Positions 51,763 through 60,944 of a stretch of 64,000 nt of DNA are shown here, one piece after another. The notes under the pieces are model-generated. The model saw only the letters and a list, made by a program, of their open reading frames with translations. It searched no databases and was not told the DNA's origin. Made by a program: the position numbers and the translations under genes. The stretch covers positions 253,629-317,628 of the forward strand of contig NZ_QUKD01000002.1 of NCBI RefSeq assembly GCF_003480915.1, given 5' to 3'. This DNA comes from Parabacteroides sp. TM07-1AC. Lineage in GTDB: Bacteria > Bacteroidota > Bacteroidia > Bacteroidales > Tannerellaceae. Position 1 is the first letter of the stretch. Each line of letters opens with the position of its first letter.

Positions 51763-54183
51763 ATGAAACAACTCTCTCTAATCGGCAGAATTGTTCTGCT
51801 TTTCGTATTCGTGCAGGTCTTTCAGGCCGGGGCACAGAATGTAAATCTAAAAACTCGTTCCACTCAAATCGGAATCAATAACGAAGGTTATTTCTCTTCC
51901 ATCCAGGTTGAAGGCAAAGATATCCTTCACACAGGGAAGTACCCGCTTGTAACGGCCTGCACAGGTAACCAACTGGTTACCCCGAGCAAATTGACTTCCA
52001 GCGGTAATCAACTGAAACTGACCATGTCCGACGGAGGTACCATCTCCCTGAAACACAAAGAAAGTGATGTTTGCATCACACTGGAGGTCGCCAGCATCCC
52101 GGAGAAATACGAGGTATTACTATTCGGTCCGTTAGCCGTCAACATCAATGAGATAGTCGGCGATGTAGTCGGTGTCGCCCAGGGCAACAGCGTTGCTTTC
52201 GGTATACAAGCGCTGAACATCAAGACTAATGCAGGTATCCCGGAAGAATACGGACAGCTGGTTACACAAACTTACGGTTACAGCGGGAAAGCAGCCGAGT
52301 TATCCGTTGCCAGCATTCCGGATTACAAACTGGCGGCAGCCGATATCTCGGACGGTACGGTCTTCCATTTCTCCGCCCGCAGAAGAAATAAACAGGAATA
52401 CCGTCAGGTACAGGGACTGAATAACTCGCTGGTTCTCCCGGTAGAAGGAGCAGACGGTCTGATCAAAGGGGCTAAAATAGCTTTCTTCGGAAGTAAGAAT
52501 ACAGAAGCCCTTGCCCGTATCGGAGAAATCGAACTGGAGCAAGGCTTGCCGCATCCCTTGTTCGACGGCGAATGGGGCAAAACCGCCCGTGCTGCCATGA
52601 AGTCTTATCTGATCTCCGACTTCTCGGAAGATAATTTCGATATGATCCTCGATAAAGCTAAGATTGCCGGATTCAAATATGTGTACCATAGCGGTCCGTT
52701 CCTGGATTGGGGACATTTCAACTGGGATCCTAAATTTACAAAAAGCGGCGACGAAGGTGTCAGGAAAATGGTAGACAAGGCAAAGGCTGAAGGCATTGCC
52801 GTCGGCGTACATACGCTCAGTAACTTTATGACAACCAACGATGCGTATGTCACTCCCGTCCCAACCGAACACCTGCTGAAGCAAGGTGTTTTATCACTCA
52901 CAGCCGACCTGGACAAAGACCAGACAGAAATCACAATCAAAAAATCAAGCCTGTTCGATAGACCCATGACGCTAAACGCCATGCAGATTGACCAGGAACT
53001 GATCACTTACGGAAGCACGGAGGACAAAGGAGAAACTCTTCTGCTGAAAAACTGTAAAAGAGGCGCATACGGTACGACTGCCGCAGCCCATTCACAAAAG
53101 ACTCCGCTTTACAAATTATGGGATTATCCGTACAAAACTCTGTTTCCGGATCTGGTCCTACAGGACAAATTCTCCGACCGACTGGCGGAGATCATGAATA
53201 AAACAGGACTTTGCCAGATATCTTTCGATGGTCTGGAAGGATGCTCTTACACCGGACAGGACGAATATGCAAACAACCGCTTTGTCTATCGCTGGTACAA
53301 TCAACTGAACCATAACGTACTGAACGATGCCAGCCGCCTCAGCCATAACTTATGGCATATCCATACCCGCATGAACTGGGGTGAACCCTGGGGAGAAGCC
53401 ATGCGTACAGGACAGGTAGAAAACCGTATCAAGAACCAGGCATTCTTCAAACGCAACCTTTTCCCACGCATGCTGGGATGGTTCCTGATCCGTCTGGCAG
53501 ACCGTAACTTCGAATGTTCTTCTTTGGAGGATTTGGAATGGGCATTATCCGAATCAGCCGGTTTCGATGCCGGCTATGCCATGACGATCAACAGTAATAC
53601 ATTACGCCGCCACGGACAGATCGACAAATTACTGGAAGCTATCAAAAACTGGGACAAGCTACGTGAAGCCGAAGCTTTCACGGAAGAACAGAAAGCCCGT
53701 CTGAGAGATCCGCAAACTGAATGGCACCTGGAAAAAGTCAATGAAGAAAACTATAGCCTGTATCCGCTCCATATCTCCAAACATTACCGTTGCAACCTGG
53801 CAGAAATGCAACCGGGACAACCGGGCGGAGCAGACTGGTCCTGGGAAAGCCCCTATGAAAGTGCATACGCAATCCGTCTGAAAGTAGATGGAGACGGCAC
53901 AATCAAAGACCCGTCTTTCACAACCCCAAAAGGAGTGATCAAGTTCCCTTGCGAGATTTCTGATCGCCAGTATCTGCTTTATACGTTTGACGGCAAAGCG
54001 GTGGTGACCGATAAGAATTACAATGTGATCAGCGAAGTACAGCCTCAGGGAAGTGCCTTGCTTCCTGCCGGTTCATCGGCTGTCGCTTTCTCTTGCGAAC
54101 AGACCAGCGAAGATGCACCTGAAGTGATCATCCGCTACATCACCAAAGGAACACCGGAAGTTGTCAATTTAAAGAAGCAATAA
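51763..54183 (+). CDS. Unclassified exported glycosidase-like protein
   Basis: An 806-residue protein with a signal peptide (ending AGAQN). The N-terminal 250 residues are beta-rich, as in galactose-mutarotase-like or sandwich domains of GH36/GH97 types. A TIM-barrel-like region follows (about 280-560: KIAGFKYVYHSGPFLDWGHF, AKAEGIAVGVHTLSNFM, ISFDGLEGCSYTG), with a C-terminal domain from about 670. I cannot place it in a CAZy family. ISFDGLEG could hold a catalytic Asp. It is 10 bases after the GH78-GH29 gene, so it belongs to the same PUL transcript. Confidence 0.65.
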   Translation: MKQLSLIGRIVLLFVFVQVFQAGAQNVNLKTRSTQIGINNEGYFSSIQVEGKDILHTGKYPLVTACTGNQLVTPSKLTSSGNQLKLTMSDGGTISLKHKESDVCITLEVASIPEKYEVLLFGPLAVNINEIVGDVVGVAQGNSVAFGIQALNIKTNAGIPEEYGQLVTQTYGYSGKAAELSVASIPDYKLAAADISDGTVFHFSARRRNKQEYRQVQGLNNSLVLPVEGADGLIKGAKIAFFGSKNTEALARIGEIELEQGLPHPLFDGEWGKTARAAMKSYLISDFSEDNFDMILDKAKIAGFKYVYHSGPFLDWGHFNWDPKFTKSGDEGVRKMVDKAKAEGIAVGVHTLSNFMTTNDAYVTPVPTEHLLKQGVLSLTADLDKDQTEITIKKSSLFDRPMTLNAMQIDQELITYGSTEDKGETLLLKNCKRGAYGTTAAAHSQKTPLYKLWDYPYKTLFPDLVLQDKFSDRLAEIMNKTGLCQISFDGLEGCSYTGQDEYANNRFVYRWYNQLNHNVLNDASRLSHNLWHIHTRMNWGEPWGEAMRTGQVENRIKNQAFFKRNLFPRMLGWFLIRLADRNFECSSLEDLEWALSESAGFDAGYAMTINSNTLRRHGQIDKLLEAIKNWDKLREAEAFTEEQKARLRDPQTEWHLEKVNEENYSLYPLHISKHYRCNLAEMQPGQPGGADWSWESPYESAYAIRLKVDGDGTIKDPSFTTPKGVIKFPCEISDRQYLLYTFDGKAVVTDKNYNVISEVQPQGSALLPAGSSAVAFSCEQTSEDAPEVIIRYITKGTPEVVNLKKQ

Positions 54184-54227
54184 CGGCTCATCCTCCTGCT
54201 TTGAAGCGGCTTACTGACCGTGACAAT

Positions 54228-54301
54228 AAAAGTGTTTCACCCTAATGAAACAGTTGTTTCTACGTAATGAAACAGTTGTTCCATTAGGGTGAAACACTTT
54301 T
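54228..54301. repeat. Large palindrome with nested direct repeat
   Basis: AAAAGTGTTTCACCCTAATG (54228-54247) and CATTAGGGTGAAACACTTTT (54282-54301) form a perfect 20-bp stem. Inside the 34-base loop region TAATGAAACAGTTGTT occurs twice, 22 bases apart (54243 and 54265). It lies between convergent genes and can act as a bidirectional terminator; it also has the form of a REP-like element. Confidence 0.8.
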
Positions 54302-54325
54302 AGGCATATAAACAAAAACTACTTT

Positions 54326-55240
54326 TTACTGCATACTATAATTCTCCGATTTCAATGCATTGAATTGTTTCAGCCGATACTCCCTGGGAGAACAACGGAC
54401 CATCTTCGAGAACAGCCGGGAGAACTGGGACAGATTACTAATACCGACCTTTTCAGCAATCTCGATGATCGACATATGGGAAGTCAGCAGCAAAGTCTGT
54501 GCCCGCTCAATCCGCTTCATCTGGATATATTCACAGGGCGGCATCCCAACGATCCGTTTAAATACTTTAGAGAAATGATCGGGCGTAATGCACATCAGAT
54601 CGGCGAGGGTTGAAACAGAGATACGACAGTCCAGATGCTTATTGATATGCTGTATCGCCACATCCAGCTTCTCATACAAACTATTCGCTTCCGGCAAAAG
54701 CAGGCATTCTTCCGTTATAAAACGGGAAAAGAGCTGCAGCAGAATACCACTGCTCTCCACGAGGTCCGAGAATGTAGAAACGGAAACCTCATCTTCTTTG
54801 TTATAAATATTCCGGTCATTGTCATAATGCTTCGGGTCTGATGTCGGTAGCGATTTATACGGATTAAGAGCCAGGAAACGCTCCATCAGCGAATAATCCA
54901 TCGGAGTAGCCTGTACCTGCAAATTCATTTTCATCGGATTACTGATACCCTTCCCCCCTTTCGTTTCGTCAAAGAAACAGATATAATAATGCTCCATGAA
55001 ATCATCGCATTCATAACTATGGAAAGCAAACTTGGGTATCAGGAACAGTTGACCGGGCAGCAGTTCATATCCTTTCTTATTGATATAAACCTTCCCCCTG
55101 CCTTTCGTGATCAGGTAAAGCCGGTAGAACGGACTGATCACATCCTGATAATTCCACCAGGTTTCCACCCGGGAATGGTCGGCATAAAGCAAAGGCAACG
55201 ACAGATCGTACGGAGAATAAGAGACAAGCATATCAGACAT
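54326..55240 (-). CDS. AraC-family transcriptional regulator (PUL)
   Basis: A 304-residue AraC protein with an N-terminal cupin (about 15-110; YLITKGRGKVYINKKGYELLPG) and a C-terminal double helix-turn-helix (about 205-300; LADLMCITPDHFSKVFKRIVG, IAEKVGISNLSQFSRLFSKM, SPREYRL). It lies at the end of the PUL and is divergent from the large SUMF1-like gene at 55394. It may control either, or both. The effector is unknown, possibly a released monosaccharide. Confidence 0.88.
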   Translation of the reverse strand: MSDMLVSYSPYDLSLPLLYADHSRVETWWNYQDVISPFYRLYLITKGRGKVYINKKGYELLPGQLFLIPKFAFHSYECDDFMEHYYICFFDETKGGKGISNPMKMNLQVQATPMDYSLMERFLALNPYKSLPTSDPKHYDNDRNIYNKEDEVSVSTFSDLVESSGILLQLFSRFITEECLLLPEANSLYEKLDVAIQHINKHLDCRISVSTLADLMCITPDHFSKVFKRIVGMPPCEYIQMKRIERAQTLLLTSHMSIIEIAEKVGISNLSQFSRLFSKMVRCSPREYRLKQFNALKSENYSMQ

Positions 55241-55344
55241 TTATTAGTTAACTGCCGTAAATATAGGAATTAAAATTAAATCACTATATCGGATTATGCA
55301 AAGTATTCATCTTATTTTGTCAAAGTTAAGAAAAAGAGATGCTT

Positions 55345-55352
55345 TATTTTTG
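55345..55352 (+). promoter_or_regulatory. -7 box before the 55394 gene
   Basis: TATTTTTG matches TAnnTTTG, 41 bases before the ATG at 55394. A -33 element at the right distance is not clear. Confidence 0.5.
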
Positions 55353-55393
55353 TAATTACTAAACTTCATCTTATATAACATAATTCTAACACT

Positions 55394-58300
55394 ATGAAAC
55401 GGTTCATTACAGCACTGTTCATTTTTTCCGGACTATGTGGTAGTCCGTCCTTACTTTTCGCACAGGACTCCTGGCAAAGCCTGATCAACCGGATCAACTA
55501 TTACTCGCCGGAAAAATACAAATCGGCGATCGATCATCTGAAGAAAAAATATCCGGATAGCTACCGTCCGGATAAGGACTGGGAAAAAGCGCTCGATGAG
55601 TTGAAAACAGACAAGGAAAAACTGATCGACGGTCTGAAGTCCAAAGACCCGAAAGCCGGGAAGCAGGCCCAGAAGTTATTGAAGCAACTGGATGCTGCCC
55701 TACTGGCAAATCCGCTGCTGGCAGACAAGCAGGTGGTGGCTATCCGCAGATCGCTCGGCGACAAGGCACGCAAAGCCATGAGCGGCGAACTGGGCATCGC
55801 TCCTTCCAATTTCCAAAATAACTCCGAGATATGGAACCCTAAAACCGGCTGGACGAACGAGTTTGTCTCGCTCACCATCCAACCCGGTAAAATCAAACAA
55901 GCGACCTTATACAAACCGGAAGCAGGAATGATCATCACCGATCCGGAACCTCATTTCGACGGAAAGCGGCTGATGTATTCCTCCATCGGTTCGTCCGACC
56001 GCTGGCATCTGTTCGAACTCGACATCACAACCGGTAAAACCCATCAACTAACCCCCGATACATATAAAGACTTCGACAGTTTCGACGGTTGCTATACGCC
56101 GGACGGACGGTATATTTTCTGCTCGACAGGGACCTTCCTGGGATTGCCCTGTACAGACGGCGGAAACAAAATGTGCGGATTGTTCCTGTATGATCCGAAA
56201 ACAAAACAAACCCGTCAGCTGACCTACGACCAGGACAGCAACTGGGGTCCGGTCATCATGGACAACGGTACCGTACTCTATCAGCGTTGGGAGTATGCAG
56301 ACCTGCCCCACTCCAATTCGCGCCTGCTGTTTACGATGAATCCGGACGGTACCACGCAGTCGGCTTTCTATGGTTCGAACTCCTACTTTCCGACTTCGTT
56401 CTTCAACGCCCGCCCCATACCGGGACGACCGTCGGCGGTAGTCGGTATCGCTTCCGGTCACCACAGCGTTTCACGAAGCGGACGCATGCTGATCATCGAT
56501 ACCAATAAAGGCCGTCACGAAGCAGACGGAGTCGTTGCCGAAATCCCGTATGCCGGCAAAAAAGTGGAAGCTGTCGTTCGCGACCGCCTGCCCGACGGTA
56601 TCTGGCCGCAGTTCCTGCAACCGTATCCGTTGAATGATACCTATTATTTGGTTTCCATGAAGGAAAGTCCGGAAAGCCTGTGGGGACTTTACCTGGTCGA
56701 CACATTCGACAACCGTACCCTGATTGCCGAAGAGGAGAACGTTGCCTACCTCGAACCGGTGTTGATGGACAGCCGCAAAACACCGAATGTCATCCCCGAC
56801 CGTGTCGACCTGACATCTTCTACGTCTACTGTTTTCCTGCAGGATATCTATGAAGGCGATGGATTGAAAGGCATTCCGCGTGGCACAGTAAAGAAACTGC
56901 GCATCGGTTCTTTCAACTTCAGCCCGTGGGGTCAGGGCGGCCTGCTGGGCACCATTGGTATGGACGGACCATGGGACATCAAACGAATCCTGGGTGAAGT
57001 GGATGTTGAAGAAGACGGTTCGGCTATGTTTACCATCCCTGCCAATACGGCTGTATTCGTACAACCGCTGGATGCAGAGGGAAAAGCATTACAGGTCATG
57101 AGAAGCTGGTTCACCGGCATGCCGGGCGAAACGGTCTCTTGTATCGGCTGCCACGAAGAAAAATCGACCATAGCCATTCCGAAGCGGACGAAAGCATCCC
57201 TGCAAAAACCGCAGGCTATCAAAGAATGGTACGGTAAAGAGAGAGGATTCAGCTACCGCCACGAAGTACAGCCCGTTTTGGATAAATATTGTATATCCTG
57301 CCACAATCAGGACAAACCCGGAAAACCGTACCTGAAAGGGGACAAATGGATCAAAGACTGGACTTCGAACATATCGGGAAGGGCCTGGAAGAACGGCGGA
57401 CATTTTACGCTTTCATATGCCAACCTGCACCGTTACGTGCGTCGTCCGGGTATCGAGAGCGATATGCACATGCTCGTTCCGATGGACGTACATGCCGATC
57501 AGACGGAATTGATGCAGATTCTACAAAAAGGCCACTATGGTGTCAAACTGGACAAAGAATCCATGGAGAAGCTGGCGTGCTGGATAGACTTCAATGCTCC
57601 TTTCCACGGACGTCGTTCCGACATTCCTAAGTTTGAAGATGCAGAACAGAGCAATGAGCTGCGGGAGCTATACCGCGAAATGTTCGGTGCTCCTAAGTCG
57701 ACTGCCGAATGGTTGCCGGAAATCCCGCAGAACATCGAACCGGTCCGGTTTGAGAAGGAACAGAAAGCAATTGGGGATACCCTACTGGAGAAATGGCCGA
57801 TCTACAACCCGACAGAAAAACCTTACGACCAATGGAGTGATGCCCAATGGAAACAACTGGCTTTGGGGAATTTCCAGAAGAGTATCTCACTGGGCAACGG
57901 CATTACATTGGAACTGGTCAAGATACCGGCAGGCTCATTCATTATGGGTAGCGACCGGCATCCGGACGAACTGCCGCAAACGATCGTACAGATAGATAAA
58001 CCTTTCTGGATGGGACGTTTCGAGATAACGAACGCACAGTTCAGAGCCTATAACCCGGCACACGACAGTCGCGACGAACACCGTCACGGTTACCAGTTCG
58101 GACGGAAAGGCTATTCGATGAACCATCCGGACCAGCCCGCCGTACGCCTCTCCTGGCAGGAAGCGATGGACTATTGCAAATGGTTATCCGAAAAGACCGG
58201 CATGAAGTTCTCCCTCCCTACGGAAGCACAGTGGGAATGGGCCTGCCGGGCTGGAAGCGATACGCCTTTCTGGTATGGTGGCATGTCTGCCGACTTCTCC

Positions 58301-58723
58301 CGCTATGCCAACCTGGGTGACATCAAACTGAAAGAATTTGCCGCCTGTACCGCTTACAAATTCTATGAAAGTGCTATGGTCATCGAGAATCCGAACAAGT
58401 ATGACGACTGGATTCCACGCGACACGACTTATAATGACGGAGGGTTTATTTCCGAACCGGTAGGCCGTTATGTCCGCAATCCATGGGATCTGTTCGACAT
58501 GCACGGAAATGTATGGGAATGGACGTTATCATCCTATCAACCTTATCCTTATAAGGAAAATGACGGACGAAACGATGCTGTTTCTGAAAACGGTAAACGC
58601 GTTGTGCGCGGTGGTTCCTGGTATGACCGCCCTTACCGCTCGACCTCGTCTTTCCGTCTGCCGTACCGTGAATATCAGAAAGTTTACAATGTAGGATTCC
58701 GTGTAGTAATGACAGAAGAATGA
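55394..58723 (+). CDS. HzsA-like beta-propeller/di-haem-motif protein with C-terminal SUMF1 domain
   Basis: The 1109-residue protein has a signal peptide (ending LLFAQ), a helical N-terminal part (about 25-130), and a TolB-type beta-propeller region (about 170-560, PEPHFDGKRLMYSS, CYTPDGRYIFCSTG). Two haem-binding CxxCH motifs follow: CIGCH (583-587) and CISCH (633-637). A SUMF1/FGE-like domain ends the protein (about 835-1109; LPTEAQWEWACRAG, HGNVWEW, GGSWYDRPYRS). Both FGE cysteine positions are replaced (Asp, Ser), so it is not an FGE. The layout resembles hydrazine synthase subunit A-related proteins fused to SUMF1. A lipoprotein gene overlaps its end by 4 bases. Confidence 0.75.
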   Translation: MKRFITALFIFSGLCGSPSLLFAQDSWQSLINRINYYSPEKYKSAIDHLKKKYPDSYRPDKDWEKALDELKTDKEKLIDGLKSKDPKAGKQAQKLLKQLDAALLANPLLADKQVVAIRRSLGDKARKAMSGELGIAPSNFQNNSEIWNPKTGWTNEFVSLTIQPGKIKQATLYKPEAGMIITDPEPHFDGKRLMYSSIGSSDRWHLFELDITTGKTHQLTPDTYKDFDSFDGCYTPDGRYIFCSTGTFLGLPCTDGGNKMCGLFLYDPKTKQTRQLTYDQDSNWGPVIMDNGTVLYQRWEYADLPHSNSRLLFTMNPDGTTQSAFYGSNSYFPTSFFNARPIPGRPSAVVGIASGHHSVSRSGRMLIIDTNKGRHEADGVVAEIPYAGKKVEAVVRDRLPDGIWPQFLQPYPLNDTYYLVSMKESPESLWGLYLVDTFDNRTLIAEEENVAYLEPVLMDSRKTPNVIPDRVDLTSSTSTVFLQDIYEGDGLKGIPRGTVKKLRIGSFNFSPWGQGGLLGTIGMDGPWDIKRILGEVDVEEDGSAMFTIPANTAVFVQPLDAEGKALQVMRSWFTGMPGETVSCIGCHEEKSTIAIPKRTKASLQKPQAIKEWYGKERGFSYRHEVQPVLDKYCISCHNQDKPGKPYLKGDKWIKDWTSNISGRAWKNGGHFTLSYANLHRYVRRPGIESDMHMLVPMDVHADQTELMQILQKGHYGVKLDKESMEKLACWIDFNAPFHGRRSDIPKFEDAEQSNELRELYREMFGAPKSTAEWLPEIPQNIEPVRFEKEQKAIGDTLLEKWPIYNPTEKPYDQWSDAQWKQLALGNFQKSISLGNGITLELVKIPAGSFIMGSDRHPDELPQTIVQIDKPFWMGRFEITNAQFRAYNPAHDSRDEHRHGYQFGRKGYSMNHPDQPAVRLSWQEAMDYCKWLSEKTGMKFSLPTEAQWEWACRAGSDTPFWYGGMSADFSRYANLGDIKLKEFAACTAYKFYESAMVIENPNKYDDWIPRDTTYNDGGFISEPVGRYVRNPWDLFDMHGNVWEWTLSSYQPYPYKENDGRNDAVSENGKRVVRGGSWYDRPYRSTSSFRLPYREYQKVYNVGFRVVMTEE

Positions 58724-59604
58724 TTGGACGCTATTTTAAATACTTGTTTTTCATAGCAATGATTAGCACTTATTGCTCATGTAATAATAGTAGAGAAAAG
58801 TTACTCGTTTCCGGCTGCGGCTGGAAACAGGTAGCGATTCTCGACAAGAAAACAGGAGAGATCGAATGGAGCCATCCGCTGGCGGCTCATGAAGATTGCA
58901 ACGATGTTGAAATAACCAAAGAAGGAAATATCCTGTATGCCTATACGTCCGGTGCCCGGCTGATCAACCGCAAACAGCAGACGCTATGGGACTTCAAAGC
59001 ACGAAAAGGGGAAGAATTATTTACTGCTACCCAATTGCCTTCGGGCCGTTATATGCTGGCTATCTGCGGCACGCCTTCCCGGATCATCGAACTCGATCCG
59101 CAAGGGCAACCCGTAGAAGAAATAGAGTTCGACACCAGTATCACCGGTGTGCACGACCAATTCCGCCAAATCGTAAAAACGCCGCAGAACACTTATCTGA
59201 TCCCCTTGATGGGTAAAGGAGAGGTCGTTGAAATGAATAAAGAGAAAGAGATCGTCAACAGGGCCGAATGCGGGGGAAACCCTTTCGCCATCCAAATACT
59301 CAAAAATGGGAATTGGCTGGTATCCTGCGGCGATGCCCATAACTTTGTAGAGATCGATCCGGACAGCAAACAGATTGTCCGGAAAATCGGAAGCGATGAC
59401 CTCCAGAACATCTCTTTATTATTCGTCGCCGAACTGGTACGATACAAAAACGGGAATACGCTGATAAGCAACTGGAACGGGCATAGTCAGGATAAATCGC
59501 AACCCTTGCTGATAGAGGTCGATCCGGATAACCGGGTCGTGTGGACGCTTCCCCTCCATCCGGATATTGTGAATATATCGGCTGTATATTCATTCAAAGA
59601 GTAA
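58720..59604 (+). CDS. Beta-propeller-like lipoprotein
   Basis: A 294-residue lipoprotein (lipobox TYCSC, Cys21). The body has PQQ/WD-like repeats of the type KTGEIEWSHPL, KEGNILYAYTSG, LPSGRYMLAICGT, KNGNWLVSCGDAHNFVEIDP and KNGNTLISNWNGH, consistent with a six- or seven-bladed propeller. It overlaps the preceding gene at ATGA, so the two proteins are translated together and may form a complex. Catalytic role not evident. Confidence 0.75.
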   Translation: MIGRYFKYLFFIAMISTYCSCNNSREKLLVSGCGWKQVAILDKKTGEIEWSHPLAAHEDCNDVEITKEGNILYAYTSGARLINRKQQTLWDFKARKGEELFTATQLPSGRYMLAICGTPSRIIELDPQGQPVEEIEFDTSITGVHDQFRQIVKTPQNTYLIPLMGKGEVVEMNKEKEIVNRAECGGNPFAIQILKNGNWLVSCGDAHNFVEIDPDSKQIVRKIGSDDLQNISLLFVAELVRYKNGNTLISNWNGHSQDKSQPLLIEVDPDNRVVWTLPLHPDIVNISAVYSFKE

Positions 59605-59631
59605 AAAGGACCTCCCCCTAACGCTTCGATT

Positions 59632-60942
59632 TTATTCGAAGAGGATACGGAACCGGGTCAGGCCATCCGTATAGGTACGAAGGGAGAAAGAACAATTCTG
59701 CTTCTGTAGTACCTCGCGGATAAAAATCAGTCCGATGCCCTGTCCGTTAGGTTTGGTAGAGAAGAAGGGACTGAACAGTTTCTTTTCAGTCTCTTTGTCT
59801 ATACCTTTGCCGGTATCTGCTATTTCGAGACAGACCGGATTACGTGAGGTACGTATATAGATCTGTCCGTCCTGCCCGATCGATTCCGCCGCATTCTTGA
59901 TAATATTGACCAGGACCTGTTCAAAAAGCGAACTATCCAATTTCACTACAGGAGATACTTCATCCAGTTCCATATGGATCCGAATATTGCGGTTCAGGCA
60001 GATCGTTTCCATAAAACGTTTACAGGAGACCACAACCGCATTCAGTTCATGATTACGCAACTGAGGTTCCGGAATACGTACGACATCGGCGAAGTTCGTG
60101 ATGAAATGGCTCATGCTGTAACAACGTTCAATAGAGACACGCAACACGTCACATATGTCTTCCGTGTTCTCCATCTCGCTGAAGGTAGACTCCAATGTAT
60201 CCAGCGTCGAAGTGATACCGGCTGTCGTATTATTCACTTCATGGGCGATCATACGGATCACCTTCTCGTAGGCTTTCTTCTCCGCCTTGAAAACTTCCTG
60301 TGTCAATATCTCCACCAGATAGAACGAATGATGGAATCCCCTGTCCACAAAAGATGAATGCGTACATTTATATACATTGGCATCATTCAGGCGGACGGTC
60401 TGTGACCCATACAAAGGGATACGCTCCAACTCCATTGCCAGCGGAGAGTCTATCTCCAGAAAGGACTTTCCGGTAACATCGACAGACGACGGCTGGCCGA
60501 ACATCTTACGTGCCGACGGATTAAGCGAAATGATCTCGCCATCCAGGTTCAGCATGATCACTCCCATAGGAGACGCATTGATCAGCAAGTCCAGGAAATG
60601 ATTCTGTTCCCGCAGATGCAGACGCTCGTTCTTCAGCTGTTCCATCATCTTATTGAAAATATCCACGATACGGTCGGCTTCCTTCTGTCCGACACGACTC
60701 AGGCGGGAACTGAAATCCTGCTCTTTCAGCAGTTCCATACCATTGCCGATTATATCCAGCGGCTTGATGATACGGCGGTAAAAAAGGAAAAGATAAATGA
60801 CGGTTATCAGGACAACCCCTTCCACGATAAAAAATAGAGTGGAAGAGAAATTATAGAAGACATAGTAGGTGATCACTCCTAAAATAGTCAGCAGCAACCC
60901 TGTCAGTATCCAAAACAATCCTTTGACCCTCATCTGAATCAT
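59632..60942 (-). CDS. Sensor histidine kinase with PAS domain (NtrY/AtoS-like)
   Basis: A 436-residue kinase. Two membrane segments close together at the N-terminus (about 8-50) leave almost no periplasmic sensor. A HAMP-like helix, a PAS domain (about 115-215; MGVIMLNLDGEIISLNPSARKMFG), a histidine box (IRMIAHEVNNTTAGITS, His about 236) and a HATPase domain (IIKNAAESIGQDG, ADTGKGIDKE, PNGQGIGL) follow. HEVNN is typical of kinases partnered with NtrC-type regulators. It begins 2 bases after the regulator gene. Confidence 0.9.
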   Translation of the reverse strand: MIQMRVKGLFWILTGLLLTILGVITYYVFYNFSSTLFFIVEGVVLITVIYLFLFYRRIIKPLDIIGNGMELLKEQDFSSRLSRVGQKEADRIVDIFNKMMEQLKNERLHLREQNHFLDLLINASPMGVIMLNLDGEIISLNPSARKMFGQPSSVDVTGKSFLEIDSPLAMELERIPLYGSQTVRLNDANVYKCTHSSFVDRGFHHSFYLVEILTQEVFKAEKKAYEKVIRMIAHEVNNTTAGITSTLDTLESTFSEMENTEDICDVLRVSIERCYSMSHFITNFADVVRIPEPQLRNHELNAVVVSCKRFMETICLNRNIRIHMELDEVSPVVKLDSSLFEQVLVNIIKNAAESIGQDGQIYIRTSRNPVCLEIADTGKGIDKETEKKLFSPFFSTKPNGQGIGLIFIREVLQKQNCSFSLRTYTDGLTRFRILFE

Positions 60943-60944
60943 AT

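Noticed and set aside
55394-58723. True formylglycine-generating enzyme activity
   Set aside because: Neither of the two FGE cysteine positions holds Cys, and no sulfatase gene is nearby in the window.
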